Source of the DNA: Chloroflexota bacterium | Lineage (GTDB): Bacteria > Chloroflexota > Anaerolineae > Anaerolineales > UBA4823 | DNA: 5,268 bases | NCBI GenBank assembly: GCA_021849525.1 | Contig: JAJZSS010000165.1 | Span: 1 to 5,268 of the forward strand | Reading direction: 5' to 3' | Part shown: positions 4,439-5,268 of the stretch, one piece after another | How the letters are laid out: each line of letters starts with the position of its first letter | How positions within the stretch are numbered: position 1 is the first letter of the stretch | Notes under the pieces: model-generated | Database searches by the model: none | What the model was told of the DNA's origin: nothing | Seen by the model: only the letters and a program-made list of their open reading frames with translations | Program-made: the position numbers and the translations under genes

Positions 4439-5268
4439 ATGGATTCAACCCCCGCATCCTCTCTCTCCTCCAATTTCTGGATCCGCGTCGCGATCAAAGC
4501 CGGTCTCCTGTTCCTGGCTCTGAACATGCTCTGGGCATTATTCGATCCCTTGCCAATTCTCGGCAAGCTGTCGATCTATAACGCACTCGTTCCAGGCCGC
4601 GTTCGTTTACCCTATGGTGAAAACCCTGCCGCAGCCTACAACTTGAGCCTTTATAACCAGCCGGCAATGTTTGCCTCCCACGAGCTGGCAGGGTCGCCAA
4701 AATCATCCACTGAGTACAGGGTCATCCTTATCGGTGATTCATCAACCTGGGGGTATCTCCTCCCGCCAGAAGACACCCTTGCAGCTTACATGAACGCGCT
4801 GCAGCTCAGAACTCCAGATGGACGTCTATTACGGGCTTACAACCTGGGTTATCCTGTCATGTCCCTAACCAAGGATTTGCTGATTTTGTCAAAGGCGATG
4901 GATTACCAGCCTGATCTAGTTATCTGGCTGGTCACTTTAGAATCTTTTCCCCGCTCAAAACAGTTGTTTCCTCCCCTTCTGCAGAATAACCCTGCGTCAG
5001 TTCGCCAGCTCATCTACGCTTATGATTTAAACTTGAATCCAAACGATCCCAGTTTGATAGAGGCGAATTTCTTCCAAAAAACATTGGTCGGTCAACGTAA
5101 GCCACTGGGTGATTGGCTGCGCCTGCAGTTCTTTGGCGTCCTCTGGGCGGCCACCGGGATCGACCAGGAAATCCCAGAACGGTATATTCCTAGGCAGGAG
5201 GATTTATCAGCCGATCTGGGATTCCATGATATCCAGCCTCCAGCGCTGCCCGAGCCAGCGCTTTTCGT
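4439..5268 (+). CDS. Membrane-anchored SGNH/GDSL-type protein, probable acyl transferase (partial, runs off the window)
   Basis: The visible 276 residues start with a short cytoplasmic-type tail, one hydrophobic segment at about 14-35, and an extracytoplasmic part. VILIGDSSTWGYLL at 95-108 matches SGNH block I, with Ser101 as the likely nucleophile of GDSS. AYNLGYPVMS at 133-142 provides the block II Gly (Gly137), and VIWLVTLESF at 161-170 sits where block III would be but lacks the usual G-x-N-D. The block V Asp-His pair would lie beyond the window edge. SGNH proteins next to MBOATs (DltD, AlgJ/AlgX, PatB-like) move the acyl group onto an envelope polymer by way of a Ser intermediate. The gene begins 9 bp after the MBOAT stop without a clear ribosome-binding site, so translation is probably coupled. 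The polymer modified is not evident. An esterase is the main alternative. Confidence 0.85.
   Translation, partial: MDSTPASSLSSNFWIRVAIKAGLLFLALNMLWALFDPLPILGKLSIYNALVPGRVRLPYGENPAAAYNLSLYNQPAMFASHELAGSPKSSTEYRVILIGDSSTWGYLLPPEDTLAAYMNALQLRTPDGRLLRAYNLGYPVMSLTKDLLILSKAMDYQPDLVIWLVTLESFPRSKQLFPPLLQNNPASVRQLIYAYDLNLNPNDPSLIEANFFQKTLVGQRKPLGDWLRLQFFGVLWAATGIDQEIPERYIPRQEDLSADLGFHDIQPPALPEPALF

Noticed and set aside
4057..4581. 174-codon plus-strand reading frame overlapping the MBOAT and SGNH genes
   Set aside because: It lies out of frame across two well-supported genes and its translation shows no recognisable domain.

Overview
The window looks like a bacterial chromosome segment of about 50% GC. 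I infer a Chloroflexota (Anaerolineae-like) source from the style of the L34 protein, the lipoproteins and the YidC-like start; this is an impression from sequence, not a search result. It holds two divergent gene sets separated by a 281-bp promoter region (2150-2430).

Left half, minus strand (2149 down to 1): the conserved ribosome / RNase P / membrane-insertion cluster in the order rpmH (L34), rnpA (RNase P protein), yidD (insertion factor), then a 365-residue lipoprotein predicted to be an eight-repeat PQQ-type beta-propeller, then the first 13 codons of what looks like yidC, cut by the window edge. The familiar order is rpmH-rnpA-yidD-yidC, so a BamB-like lipoprotein appears to sit between yidD and yidC. 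rnpA and yidD overlap by 11 bp. A consensus -10 hexamer lies about 100 bp upstream of rpmH.

Right half, plus strand (2431 to the end): a 132-residue lipoprotein with four further cysteines, a 39-residue single-span membrane microprotein, a 480-residue membrane-bound O-acyltransferase (MBOAT) of the DltB/AlgI class, and the first 276 residues of a membrane-anchored SGNH/GDSL-type protein that runs off the window. Gaps are 9-19 bp, so this is probably one operon.

The most interesting point is the microprotein. It ends exactly in WIYQGF, which matches position for position the C-terminal acyl-shuttle hexapeptide of DltX (FIYNEF type, with the acyl-carrying Tyr fourth from the end). Beside an MBOAT and a serine-nucleophile SGNH protein it reconstitutes the DltX-DltB-DltD logic: the MBOAT loads an acyl group onto the shuttle Tyr outside the membrane, and the SGNH enzyme passes it to an envelope polymer. 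No dltA or dltC is present in the window, and the MBOAT does not carry its own C-terminal shuttle motif. I infer a split-shuttle envelope acylation system with unknown acyl donor and acceptor.
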